A stretch of 64,000 nt of DNA from Lichtheimia corymbifera B2541. Its lineage: Eukaryota; Mucoromycota; Mucoromycetes; Mucorales; Lichtheimiaceae. The notes beneath the pieces are model-generated. The model was not told the DNA's origin. It saw only the letters and a list, made by a program, of their open reading frames with translations, and did not search any database. Numbering within the stretch: position 1 is the first letter of the stretch; every line of letters starts with the position of its first letter. The stretch is taken from positions 1 through 64,000 of the forward strand of contig JNEU01001064.1 of the NCBI GenBank assembly GCA_000697475.1, given 5' to 3'. This document shows positions 11,884-21,903 of the stretch, in pieces. A program made the translations under genes and the position numbers.

Positions 11884-13198
11884 ATGGGTTGCTGTCAGTC
11901 GGCTGAAGCACAAGAAGACAAGGCTCGCAATGAAGAGATTGAGAACCAGATCAAACGCGACAAGCTCAATCTTCGCAATGAAGTCAAGATGTTATTATTA
12001 GGTAATGGCTACTATCCTTTTGCTTTCCAACATGATAGTAATTGATATGAATGTAGGTGCTGGTGAATCGGGCAAATCAACGATTTTGAAACAAATGAAA
12101 TTGATCCACGACGATGGCTATTCACTGGATGAAAGAGAGGCGTTCAAGGAAATCATCTTTTCCAACACCGTACAATCGATGCGTGTTATTTTGGAAGCCA
12201 TGGATGAGATGGGAGTGGCATTAGACAACCCAGAGAATGGCCATCATGCCACTGTCATTATGGAAATGCCAGCTCAGATTGAACGTGATGCATTGCCACC
12301 CGAGGTGACACAAGCTGTCCGTGGTCTTTGGAAGGATCCAAATCTCCAAAGTGTCTTTGAAAGAAGTCGAGAATATCAACTTAATGATTCAGCCAAATAG
12401 TAAGTCGTCATCCCAAAAACCAACAATATGATCCATTGACTGATCATGATTGCAGCTACTTTGACTCGATTGATCGAATCGGGGATTCCAATTATGTACC
12501 CACTGATCAGGATGTATTACGCTCACGTGTCAAGACCACTGGTATCACCGAAACAACCTTCAACATTGGCGAGCTGACTTATCGCATGTTTGATGTCGGT
12601 GGTCAACGGTCCGAGCGCAAAAAATGGATCCACTGTTTCGAAAATGTCACTGCCATCATCTTTTTGGTTGCTATTTCGGAATACGATCAAGTACTCATTG
12701 AGGATGAGACTGTGGTATGTGTGTGATATAGCCATCCTCCTCCTCCTTGTTTGCTCAATAACATATTATCTATAGAACCGTATGCAAGAAGCATTGACGC
12801 TATTTGATTCCATTTGCAATTCACGGTGGTTTGTAAAGACATCGATCATCTTGTTCCTTAACAAGATTGATATCTTCAAGGAAAAACTTCCCAAGCACCC
12901 CCTTGCAGAAAGCTTCCCCGATTTCCAAGGCAAGTAAACCCATCTCAAGAGAGTTTGTATCTTGGGAATGCAAACAAACAATGAACTCATACACACACAC
13001 ACCCTTATAGGACCCAATACGTACGATGCTGCAAGTGAATACATCCTCAACCGCTTTGTGTCATTGAATCAATCCGATACAAAGCAGATTTATACCCATT
13101 TCACCTGCGCTACCGATACCAAGCAAATCAAATTCGTCATGGCAGCTGTCAACGACATTATCATCCAAAACAACCTTCGAGATGTTGGCCTGCTATAA
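11884..13198 (+). CDS. Heterotrimeric G-protein alpha subunit
   Basis: GTPase that couples receptors to cAMP or MAPK signalling at the plasma membrane. Exons 11884-12001, 12057-12399, 12456-12714, 12776-12929 and 13011-13198 give 353 residues, the usual size. It starts MGCCQS, so Gly2 can be myristoylated and Cys3/4 palmitoylated. P-loop GAGESGKST is split by intron 1 after its first Gly; switch [18 protein letters not shown] (FLNKIDIF) and TCATDT are all present. The C-terminus is NNLRDVGLL, with Val where Gi-type subunits carry the Cys modified by pertussis toxin. Intron 4 begins GCAAGT rather than GT: CAAG|GCAAGT, required to restore FQGPNTYDA. I cannot assign it firmly to a fungal subgroup (I, II or III). 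Confidence 0.93.
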
Positions 13199-14247
13199 TG
13201 GTTTTTGTGTGTGGACTGCAAGAATGGTCGAGTTGTTTTTTTTCCGGGCCATTTGAAAGAGATGAACCACAAAAAAATGTCCCCCTCCCTCCACAACCTA
13301 CACAAAAATACACGCCCTTCCTCCTTTGTTTCCAATTTCTGTAACCCGTATACGTTCCTTTCTCTCTTACAAATATAATCAATGCTAGTACTATCCAATA
13401 AGTTATTGGCTATCATCGTAGCACATCCTGCGTCTGAGAGCGGATTTGCATGATTGCTGTTGTCTAAGCAGTAATGGATCATTTGCTTTTGGTTAGTTGC
13501 CATACAATGCACAGAATAAATGTTGTCCTAGTCTATAGCTGATGTTATAGTTGACCATGGTCAAGTGGTGGATGGAGTGCTCGGATAGCCGGATGACCGG
13601 ATATAAGGCATTCACACCTTTATCAACAAGCTGAGTGATAAGACATGGCTTCATAAAGACAAAATCCAGGGGGTGGAGGACATAGACTTTAGTCTATAAA
13701 ACAACGAGCAATATATATTTATTGAACTAGATGCAGCTCCAATAGGTCTTTTCAGTGTAAGAAACAATCAAATTGCCAAAGTCTACCCAAATGAGGAAAA
13801 GTGCCTAATATCCAAAACCGCGCCAAAATGGATTGTCACGTCGATCCCTTTGCATGTTACCAGGTGAATGTGCATGGTTGTATAAGATGGGTCAGATAGC
13901 TAGTAATCCAAGTAGCCTAGATGAATGGTGGGACTTGATTCTAAGCAATGCTTTGAAATGGCATATGATATGCATGGGATGAGCGGCTTATACCGAGTAA
14001 AGGCTGGTCGATATACTTGCATCTTGTTTGATAGAAACCACTAACTCAGAGGTCTTGTGTCACGCATCGATGTTGTGGTTTTCATCATCCACCGATACTT
14101 CAACCAATTGGGCCTGGTCTAGATATTAGAAGGTAAAGAAAAAGAGAAACAAGGACGATCATCTCTTGAGCACACAAAGGTCGCTTTTCTTCCCTTCTTT
14201 CTTTCTTTCTCCTTTCGTTATTCCCACAACGCACACACAACACACAC
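13199..14247. other. Intergenic, no gene seen
   Basis: About 1 kb with no supported gene. The last 80 bases before 14248 are strongly pyrimidine-rich, with CA-rich sequence next to the ATG; these are probably the leader of the glycosyltransferase gene. A short stretch at about 13560 resembles a tRNA A-box but lacks a B-box. Confidence 0.6.
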
Positions 14248-15360
14248 ATGGACTGGTTTCCTAAACGACGGGCATTCTTTACCCTGCTCACGGCCTTTTT
14301 ATTACTATCGCTCGTCGCGTTCTTTACGAATCTCTATCCTGCTCAAATTGGCGACATTGGGGCCTCGAAAGAAATCGTGCCTGATGCTCACACTGCAGCG
14401 ACTGGAAACCAAGATGCAGCAGCACCACCTTCCTCATCGACACCGAGTACAGCACCAGCAACCACTGAAGAGACTGATGATGAGACACCTGAAGCTGAAG
14501 ATCTGGTTGAAGTGAATACCAAGCCTACTGATGCCAAGGATTGGAAGCCCAAGACGTTCCCAGCCATGAGTGCCCAAGTGAAGAAAGTGATACAATCGAA
14601 TGTGCTCAAGACGAAAAAGGATGATATCTTGTTGACTGCCGTGGCGAACCAAGGCATGGCTGAATATACATTGAACTGGATCGAGTCATTGAAGCGTACA
14701 AAGTTGGATACCAAGTTCCTTGTGTTTTCGATTGATGCTGAGCTCGAGCAAACGATGATCGATCATGGCTATGGCGACCACGTTGTCCAGATCCCGCAAG
14801 AATGGTTCCACAAGCAACTTTCCAGCGAGTTTTCAAAATGGCTTGATTCATCTTATACGCCCATCACTCACTCAAAGACATTGGTCGTCGAACGTTTGTT
14901 ATATGAGGGAATCACCGTCTGGTTCAGTGATGTCGATATCGTCTTTACTTCGGATCATATTTACGACTACCTCGTCGAGAAACTCAACTCCCGAAGAAGC
15001 ACCACCGAGCTCTTGATCACCCAAGAAACCGAACAAAAGATTACCAACTCTGGTTTCTATTTGATGCGTCCTACCAACACCAACAAGCGTATCCTTGCCG
15101 ACACTATCATGATTCAGGATAATGAACCCAAAGTCACTCAGCAACGGGCCATGAACCGTGTCCTCGATGAAATGAATCTTTCTTATCAAACCAGCTCTGT
15201 CGCATTACTCGATCTCTCTCTCTTCCCCCATGGTCGTATGTTCTTTGAACGCAATATTCCCAAAAAGTATGGATATGAGCCATTGATGGTCCACGCCAAC
15301 TATCGTGTCGGAGAGGAAAAGAAGAAATCACTCCAGGCTGCAGGTCTCTGGTATATTTAG
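14248..15360 (+). CDS. Type II membrane nucleotide-sugar transferase
   Basis: Single-exon gene, 370 residues. A short cytoplasmic start (MDWFPKRR) is followed by one hydrophobic segment at about residues 9-27 (FFTLLTAFLLLSLVAFF), a Ser/Thr/Pro-rich stem to about residue 95, then a catalytic domain. The domain has the nucleotid_trans (PF03407-like) pattern: MAEYTLNWIESLKR near its start and VWFSDVDIVFTSDHIYDYL, whose DVD would be the metal- and sugar-nucleotide-binding DxD. This is the layout of a Golgi glycosyltransferase acting on protein or wall glycans. Donor and acceptor cannot be read from the sequence. It converges with CHS7. Confidence 0.8.
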   Translation: MDWFPKRRAFFTLLTAFLLLSLVAFFTNLYPAQIGDIGASKEIVPDAHTAATGNQDAAAPPSSSTPSTAPATTEETDDETPEAEDLVEVNTKPTDAKDWKPKTFPAMSAQVKKVIQSNVLKTKKDDILLTAVANQGMAEYTLNWIESLKRTKLDTKFLVFSIDAELEQTMIDHGYGDHVVQIPQEWFHKQLSSEFSKWLDSSYTPITHSKTLVVERLLYEGITVWFSDVDIVFTSDHIYDYLVEKLNSRRSTTELLITQETEQKITNSGFYLMRPTNTNKRILADTIMIQDNEPKVTQQRAMNRVLDEMNLSYQTSSVALLDLSLFPHGRMFFERNIPKKYGYEPLMVHANYRVGEEKKKSLQAAGLWYI

Positions 15361-15562
15361 ATCTTATCACACACATCACCCCAACCAACCCCTTCCCTTA
15401 GCACACACACATATTGCATACACTCCTCCTTCTCCTCGACTATCTCCTCCTCCTTCTCCTCCAACAACAACAACAATTCTGTGTACAATAATACATCTTT
15501 TCATATCACATGGTTCTTTTAAGAAGAGAAGGATTGGTTTACAAAATGCTGTTCATGGTTCT

Positions 15563-16849
15563 TTAATAAGGATGGTCATAATGTGGATGGTATTGTTGAT
15601 GACTATAAGGGCTTGTTTGCTGTACCATGGTCGGATAAGGACTACCGCTGTTGCTATAGCTATGTTGGGTCGATAATTCATCTTGTTCACCCAACAATTC
15701 CTTGACTTCCCATACATTTTGCTTGGATCCAACAGAAAATTCGAGATCTTCCTTGGTGATTGAATCCCAATACTTGTACACCATCATGACGGATAGCAGT
15801 GTACATATGGTACCAAAGAACATACCATCCACATAATGCTTGACTTGCTTGCAAATCAACACTGAAAACACGTACATCAACACTTGGCCGATCAAAAAGA
15901 AAGCTGCGCCAAAAAGAATGTCTCCCAAAGGCCAAAGATCGTCAAGCGTATTGACAACAAGGATGATTTGTGACACAACGTAAATCAGAAACGATACACC
16001 ATTGATGATAAACATGAAGGCCCATAAAGCACCTGGGCTGTTGTAAGAAAATGGACCCATATTAAGGAACGTGCACAATGCAATCACTCCCACAATCAAT
16101 CCGATAAGGAACGAGCTCAATCGAATCGACTATTGAAAATAAACATGTTAGTGCTGGTGGCATGGTATATCATTAATACAGCTTTACCCAGAGAGAGATG
16201 GGCGTGCCATCCTCTGCAAATTGAAAGCCAACAAAGCCATTCAACAAGAGACACCAGAAAGCTGCACTCACTACACCGACATGGATGGCTGCAAAATACT
16301 ATCAAAGCTTCGTTAGAGTCCCGCTTAAGAAGAATAAATTGCTTGCTCTTACCGTGTATGCTGTGTTGGATGTTGGTATTATGTCGGTGATAAGCAACAG
16401 TTCTAGGAAAACGCTGAGCATGTAGAGGTAAAAGAACATGACAATCTCCTTGCGACCTAAGGCATTGATTCATGTTATCATTGTGTTTTAGATAGAACAC
16501 TCCTTTACTTCTGACATACCGACGGCTGTGTATTTGCATCGAACGTGATAAATCATGATGGCCGTCATGATGATAGCGACTACATCAATCACCAATGTGG
16601 CTACAAAAATGTCGTACAAGGCAACCCGCATTAGTGCAAGAGACTCAACATAAATGCAGCGGCTGTGTAACTGTTGGGTGCATACATACCAGGCTGAAAG
16701 ATGAGGTTACCACCCAAGTCGACGTTGCGTGAATAACATTCTGGCTCGATGCCTTCGTCTTTGCCCATCAATGGACATAGTGGAAGAGCAACGGTTTTGC
16801 AAATGCCATTAAAGCTGAATGCTTCAAATTGAAATGTAATATCGACCAT
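15563..16849 (-). CDS. CHS7: Chitin synthase export chaperone Chs7
   Basis: Multi-pass ER protein needed for folding and ER exit of chitin synthase III. Start at 16849 ([18 protein letters not shown]), giving the family's N-terminal Cys-rich lumenal segment [20 protein letters not shown]. Exon 1 is 16849-16690; middle exons encode TM helices ([40 protein letters not shown]). The last exon is 16129-15563 with the diagnostic [20 protein letters not shown] and [13 protein letters not shown], then a Tyr/His/Pro-rich tail. Length and order match fungal Chs7. The gene was cut by the duplication: its first five exons recur as a pseudogene at 21.2-21.9 kb with an almost identical promoter. Confidence 0.92.
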
Positions 16850-18953
16850 AATAACAATCGTTGATGCCGGTGTTGCGTATGCTAAAAGATAAGGAGGGGG
16901 ATATGTAATAATATATGTACGTCTCTGATGATGGTGGATTACAAGCGGTGGTGGGTATACGTCGTGTTGATGGAGGTAGAGGACGATTGCGATTATAAAT
17001 GTAAAAAAGATGTGGGTAGCAAAAGAGAGTAGTATACCAGCAAAAGAAGAGAAAAAAGAGAAATGAGAAAAGAGGACAAAAGAAAAAAAGGGATGTCTAC
17101 TATGTTTGACCATTTTTGTGTGTTTACTCCCCTTTCATCCAGATCTCCTTTTTTCGCATGTTGTTGAAACAAACACACACAACGCCTTTTTTTCTGCTGT
17201 GCACCGTCACCCCTAAACAAAGGGATCCAATCACGCTCCTTTTATGCAAATCGCTCATCCATCCTTTATAAATGCAATCAGTAATATACATGCCCACATT
17301 AGTTTATGATCCAAGGCCAGCATTGATCTTTGATCAAATGCCGCCAAAAATACTTTTTGAAGTCCATCCTGTATTTTAAAGCTGAACATCATGTCGCTTT
17401 TCGATGGTCATGATGGAATCCATATTAGCAGTATCAGCTGTTCCTCAATTAGCTGGGCGACATTAGAGAACATTGATATTCGACCAATGGCCAACGCAGC
17501 TGGGGACCTGCCTTAGAAATAATGTGCTGATGTTGGTGGCAAAATTACCCTTCTGTATGCTGGTAGACGATGAGCCATTTATGCCACCGGCGGATCTCGA
17601 CCCATCCAGAAACTGAAAACCTTAATCATAGGCATGCTCAACACTGTTCTATGATAAGCCAAGGTAAATCGATTTTTGCACCTTATGCTAGCAAGCTGCA
17701 TTCATAAGTAATCCTTGGTCTCTATGATATAGCTTCGATTTAGATGATGATATCTACTCTTGATATTCAAAGGTTGTACACTTTCGAATGAGAATATTCT
17801 CGTACGCTACTGCAATGACTCACAATGTAAGGGGAATCACGTCTAAAAGGGGATGGGAGTTTGGGTGTGATCCAATGCCACTGGTCACGTACACGCCATC
17901 ATAGAAAATTGATTGATGACAACAACGATGATCGCATTTCATCGGATCATCGGCATCGGCATCGCTTCATATCGAGACAGTGAGTGCTACAACCCCAAAC
18001 ACCAATTGATTGCAAACTGTTTGTGTTACTGAAGCCGCATACGTACTTCTGCTTAGCTCGTTACCAACTTCAATAGAGTAACGCGTTCGTCAGGCCTTTT
18101 GATTGAAAAAATTAGCATGCTTATGGGGAGGGCTGACAATGTTCATGGAAGGAATGATGAACATGACAATGAAGAATGTACCGCCGTAGCATTTTCATTT
18201 TAACATACCTCGCTCAATGTAAGCCACCATCATCATCTTGCAGTCACCACTGTGCTTAATCCAGTTTCGGGTGTGGCACTGCAGTGATCGAGCCATTACC
18301 TCTTTGAAGATGACGAGCTTAGTAGAAGAAAAGAAAGCACAAGCTCACGCATCTTTCCCTTTTGGAGCGGCCAGGGAAATTAAGTTACACAAGTCAGTGT
18401 GGCCGGCTGGTTTATGGTTCCAGCTTTCTTGCTCTGACGTTTTCCTCCTTCCGAGATCATCGGTGCTAGGAGTGTGCAGCATACAACATCAGTTTTGCAG
18501 TATTATATCAATCGCTTCAATAGGATACGAATGGCATCCATCACGGAGGTTACTATAATATAAGCGCTATTAGCGACGGGTGCTGTGATGATGAGCAAAA
18601 TTCTCTGTAATGAAGCGATGCTTAATAACCATACATAGGTTTCATCCTGCTAGCACTAGCCACGGGTGTTGTCTGCATCGTTCCACAGAACGTTTCGTCC
18701 TCATTGGCGGTTATCCCCCCCAAGACGACGTTACACTGCAAAGTCTGACGTCGTTAATGTACTACTTAGGTGTATGCCGGTTGCTGTTTCCCTCCCGCGA
18801 ACCCCTGAGTATCACACAATTTTGGCAACGCACGAAATATCCTCGGTTGTCAAATGCCCATCAATATGTGCTAACCTTCGCCCAGGTCATGCACACTTTA
18901 CAGTCTGGTGCAAAATGCGGCGACCACTATGACACTGTGGATCTACAAATTCA
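16850..18953. other. CHS7 upstream region and intergenic DNA of unit 1
   Basis: From the CHS7 start to about 17315 the sequence is almost identical to 21904-22369 and probably holds the CHS7 leader and promoter: a long stretch that is purine-rich on + (pyrimidine-rich on the coding strand), and TTTATAAATGC near 17268. From 17316 to 18953 I see no gene. Short pieces are well conserved with unit 2, for example the segment at about 18440-18500 (CCGAGATCATCGGTGCTAGG), whose counterpart is at about 23480. Confidence 0.5.
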
Positions 18954-18961
18954 TATAAAAA
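18954..18961 (+). promoter_or_regulatory. TATA box of the unit-1 zinc-finger gene
   Basis: TATAAAAA, 60 bp before the codon aligned with the paralogue's ATG. The same box is at 24075 in unit 2. Confidence 0.65.
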
Positions 18962-19013
18962 AGTGCTTATCCATGGCATGGGTCGTGTCCTTATTCTTCT
19001 TTGATTTACAACA

Positions 19014-19734
19014 ATAGACCCTTCGATGACTCCACCACCACTTTCCCACTCTCCAGCAGTCAGCACGCCTTCATCCGAGTTCACAGTTGACAGTTTTTTT
19101 TTCTCCTTCAATTCCTTTCAACTCACTGGGTGCTCACGAACCAGTCATTGCTACTTCACCCTGGGCATTATGGCCCAGGATTAGCAATACGACACCCAAG
19201 GATGATGTATACCGTGTTATGCAAGCCGTGGCTATCGATGTTGCGCAAGTCATCACGACCCACTATGCCCATCAAGGTGGTCTTGCAAATATATCTCTGG
19301 TATTAGGAACGACCGATATAGCCGTAAAATATTTGACGGATGATCCACGTTTGCAGCAAGAATATTACAAGGACGTCGTGTATGAGCTTGATAAATTTAT
19401 TATGCCACAACAACGTTCCTGGGCCCATACCCAAACGCCGATACCAGAGACCACAATGACCAATGATAAAGAGATGCAGCCACCATCAGCACCACCACCA
19501 TCATCATCGTCAGCAGAGGCATCGATAGCTCGAGCCACCCCATCCACAACTCGAGCCACCCGTTCTAAAAAAGCTGCTAAGAAAAATGTGTGCAAACATT
19601 GTGGGGCTCCACTTTCACGGAACGATGCAGTACAACGTCATTGGGATGAGGCATGTACCTTCAACCCCAAGTCAAAGAAGAAGAAGAAGTCACCGCAGCA
19701 GCATGTAATACATCTAGGCAACCACCAGTATTGA
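19014..19734 (+). pseudogene. C2HC zinc-finger array member 1, start codon lost and frameshifted
   Basis: Close relative of the intact gene at 24136. Two lesions are visible. The start codon reads ATA (ACAACAATAGACCC against ACAACAATGGACCC in unit 2). A T-run in the early coding part has one extra base, so the first ATG downstream (19026) is out of frame with the body. From 19087 on the frame is open and encodes the family domain (DDVYRVMQAVAIDVAQ..., LTDDPRLQQEYYKD), a low-complexity Ser/Pro/Thr linker, and the finger CKHCGAPLSRNDAVQRH followed by WDEAC. The long intact body suggests recent loss, or translation from another start such as the Met in RVMQ. Confidence 0.75.
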
Positions 19735-21153
19735 CTTTATGCACCTTGACAACTATTTTTGTATGCCATATTTCATCATCCTTATTGTCATTAATTTCAT
19801 TTGATTCATGCCTTCTTTTATCGCCTTCATTGTCATCCATTTCGTCTTGATTTCTCATGCCCTCATGATTAGTTTTTCTTGCACACCGCATATATATATA
19901 TATATCGAGACACATCTTCGGCTGGCTTTTTTTTTTGTATGATACCATCGCTGCATATGCATCTTCAACATCCTACCATAACGCCATTCCCATCATTTCA
20001 TTGTACCTATGATCATAAGTAAAGTAAATATATATCCCTCTTGATATGCATATACGTTGCTGGTCGCGTACTCGTTTTCATATCATCCACAACAGCAGAT
20101 GTACCTATCTAGGCATGAAGCCATATTATGTCCCTTTGAAGGATATGCGATGTTCAGCATCAGATGCCAAATAATTAGCATGATTGCATGCTACATGTAC
20201 ATGGAACACCAATAAATGTGTGAGTCTAATCCTCATCCATTATACCGGGAAAGCTGTCTAAAGATGTATGCATGATGACTTCCTCGAAGATTCTATCATC
20301 ACAGTGACCCATGTGGACTCCAACTACTTTTTCTACAGCTTACGACCCTTTACATTCCACCATTTATGCCAACTACCTACATCACCTTACAGGTAGCTAT
20401 CTTTTGTTGAACGAATGGCAAAGAAATATGAGCTGATGCAGATGTTTATAGTCCCTGAATATGACCAGCAATGAAAGATAGATATAAAAAGTATGCAAAG
20501 TTATAAGACAAAATGGTGAGCATTGGGCTGGTAGGATCTTTGTTGTCGTCCAACCACTGACGGATCCGTCGCGTTTGTATATACCATGTCCATGGTATAT
20601 TATCAGCAGAGAGTATTCAATCGATGATTACGTGGTCCCCAAAATGTAAATCTTGGTATGCAGTAAAAACCAAGTCAAGATATTGATGTCACCAAAGCCA
20701 TGGTTCCCGCTTAGAAACATCTTGTTTTCGGTAAAGGTAAAAGGCTGATCGCGCACGACATATACACAGGATGATTCTTGCTCGATAATTAAACTTCGTT
20801 GCAACACGTCTGCAGTCTTCATCACTATGCCATGATTTAAAATAGACATACGTCGCGACATCACGCTAAGTATAATGTTTATCAGTAAGTGTGGGAACAT
20901 GGCATTTATGCATCCGGCCCCAAATAAGAGGCAATGAAGCATCCTAGAATTGGCTATAGCTCATGGCTAATATCCACATACCCCATCGCTTACAAGCGTA
21001 TAGGAGGATGAGGGATGAAGAACGAAACATCGATTGTATATAGCAATGCCAGAACCCATGGCATGCTTAAAATAACGCTTCATTAGGATAATCTGAAGCA
21101 TGCTATCCCTAATTGAATGCCGTGAATCGCACACCCCCAACTCCACAATCGAC
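19735..21153. other. 3' flank of unit 1, a very conserved block included
   Basis: No certain gene. A block at about 20198-20300 is nearly identical to 25341-25441 in unit 2 (ACACCAATAAATGTGTGAGT onward), whereas its flanks have many changes. A minus-strand frame at 20628-20942 (104 codons; QPFTFTENKMFLSGNHGFGD) faintly recalls a tubby/LURP-one-like strand pattern, but its counterpart in unit 2 is broken. I do not call it a gene. Confidence 0.4.
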
Positions 21154-21903
21154 CTGATAAGGAACGAGCTCAGTCGAATCGACCATTGAAAATACACACA
21201 TGTTGGTAGTGATACTGGCATGCTAGTATCAGTAATAGACACACTTATCCAGAGAGAGATGGGCGTGCCATCCTCTGCGAATTGAAAGGCGACAAAGCCC
21301 GTTCAACAAGAGATACCAGAATTCTGCACTCACCTCACCGATATGGATGACTGCAAAATAAGCTTTGTTAGGGCGCCGCTTAAGAATAGGTTGCATGCTC
21401 TTACCGTGTATTTTGTGTCTGACGTTGGTATTATGTCGGTGATAAGCAGCAGCTCTAGGAAAACGCTGAGCATGTAGGGGTAAAAGAACATGACAATCTC
21501 CTTGCGACCTAAGGCATTGATTCATGTTATCATTGTGCTTTTAGAGAGAGGCACCTCCTTTTAGCATTCTTACCGACGGCTGTGTATTTGCATCGAACGT
21601 GATAAATCATGATGGCTGTCATGATAATGGCGACTACATCAATCACCAATGTGGCTACAAAAATGTCGTACAAGGCAACCCGCATTAGTGCAAAAGGCTC
21701 AACATAAATGCAGCGGCTGTGTAACTGTTGGGTGCATACATACCAGGCTGAAAGATGAGGTTACCACCCAAGTCGACGTTGCGTGAATAACATTCTGGCT
21801 CAATGCCTTCGTCTTTGCCCATCAATGGACATAGTGGAAGAGCAACGGTTTTGCAAATGCCATTAAAGCTGAACGCTTCAAATTGAAATGTAATATCGAC
21901 CAT
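21154..21903 (-). pseudogene. CHS7 duplicate, 3'-truncated and frameshifted
   Basis: Copy of CHS7 exons 1-5 with start codon at 21903 intact and exon 1 translating identically to the parent. An extra base near 21300 (AAAGCCCGTTCAAC against AAAGCCATTCAAC) shifts the frame in the exon encoding LLNGFVGF. The copy ends after about 25 nt of the last exon, so the helices around LDDLWPLGD and the tail are missing. It cannot make a working Chs7. Its promoter and first exon are nearly identical to the real gene, so it may still be transcribed. Confidence 0.85.

Larger units (their letters stand above)
16103..21153. repeat. Tandem segmental duplication, unit 1
   Basis: About 5.05 kb that recurs directly downstream as unit 2. 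It begins inside the last exon of CHS7 (GATAAGGAACGAGCTC) and ends at 21153, where the same motif restarts. It carries the CHS7 5' part and promoter, a zinc-finger pseudogene (19.0-19.7 kb) and non-coding DNA. Sequence pieces are in the same order and orientation in both units. Divergence is uneven: about 99% identity in 16518-17315, much lower elsewhere, with indels. Confidence 0.9.

Noticed and set aside
13540..13625. tRNA-like stretch (GACCATGGTCAAGTGG)
   Set aside because: It resembles an A-box, but there is no B-box (GGTTCRA) and no cloverleaf pairing.
16631..17113. 160-codon hydrophobic frame upstream of CHS7, identical in both units
   Set aside because: It is in frame with CHS7, but its extra N-terminal part is pyrimidine-rich leader giving Phe/Leu/Ser; family members start at MVDITF.
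18238..18558. Frame with LPRSSVLGVCSIQHQ also seen in unit 2
   Set aside because: The shared peptide reflects DNA conservation of the duplication; frames differ in length and break elsewhere.
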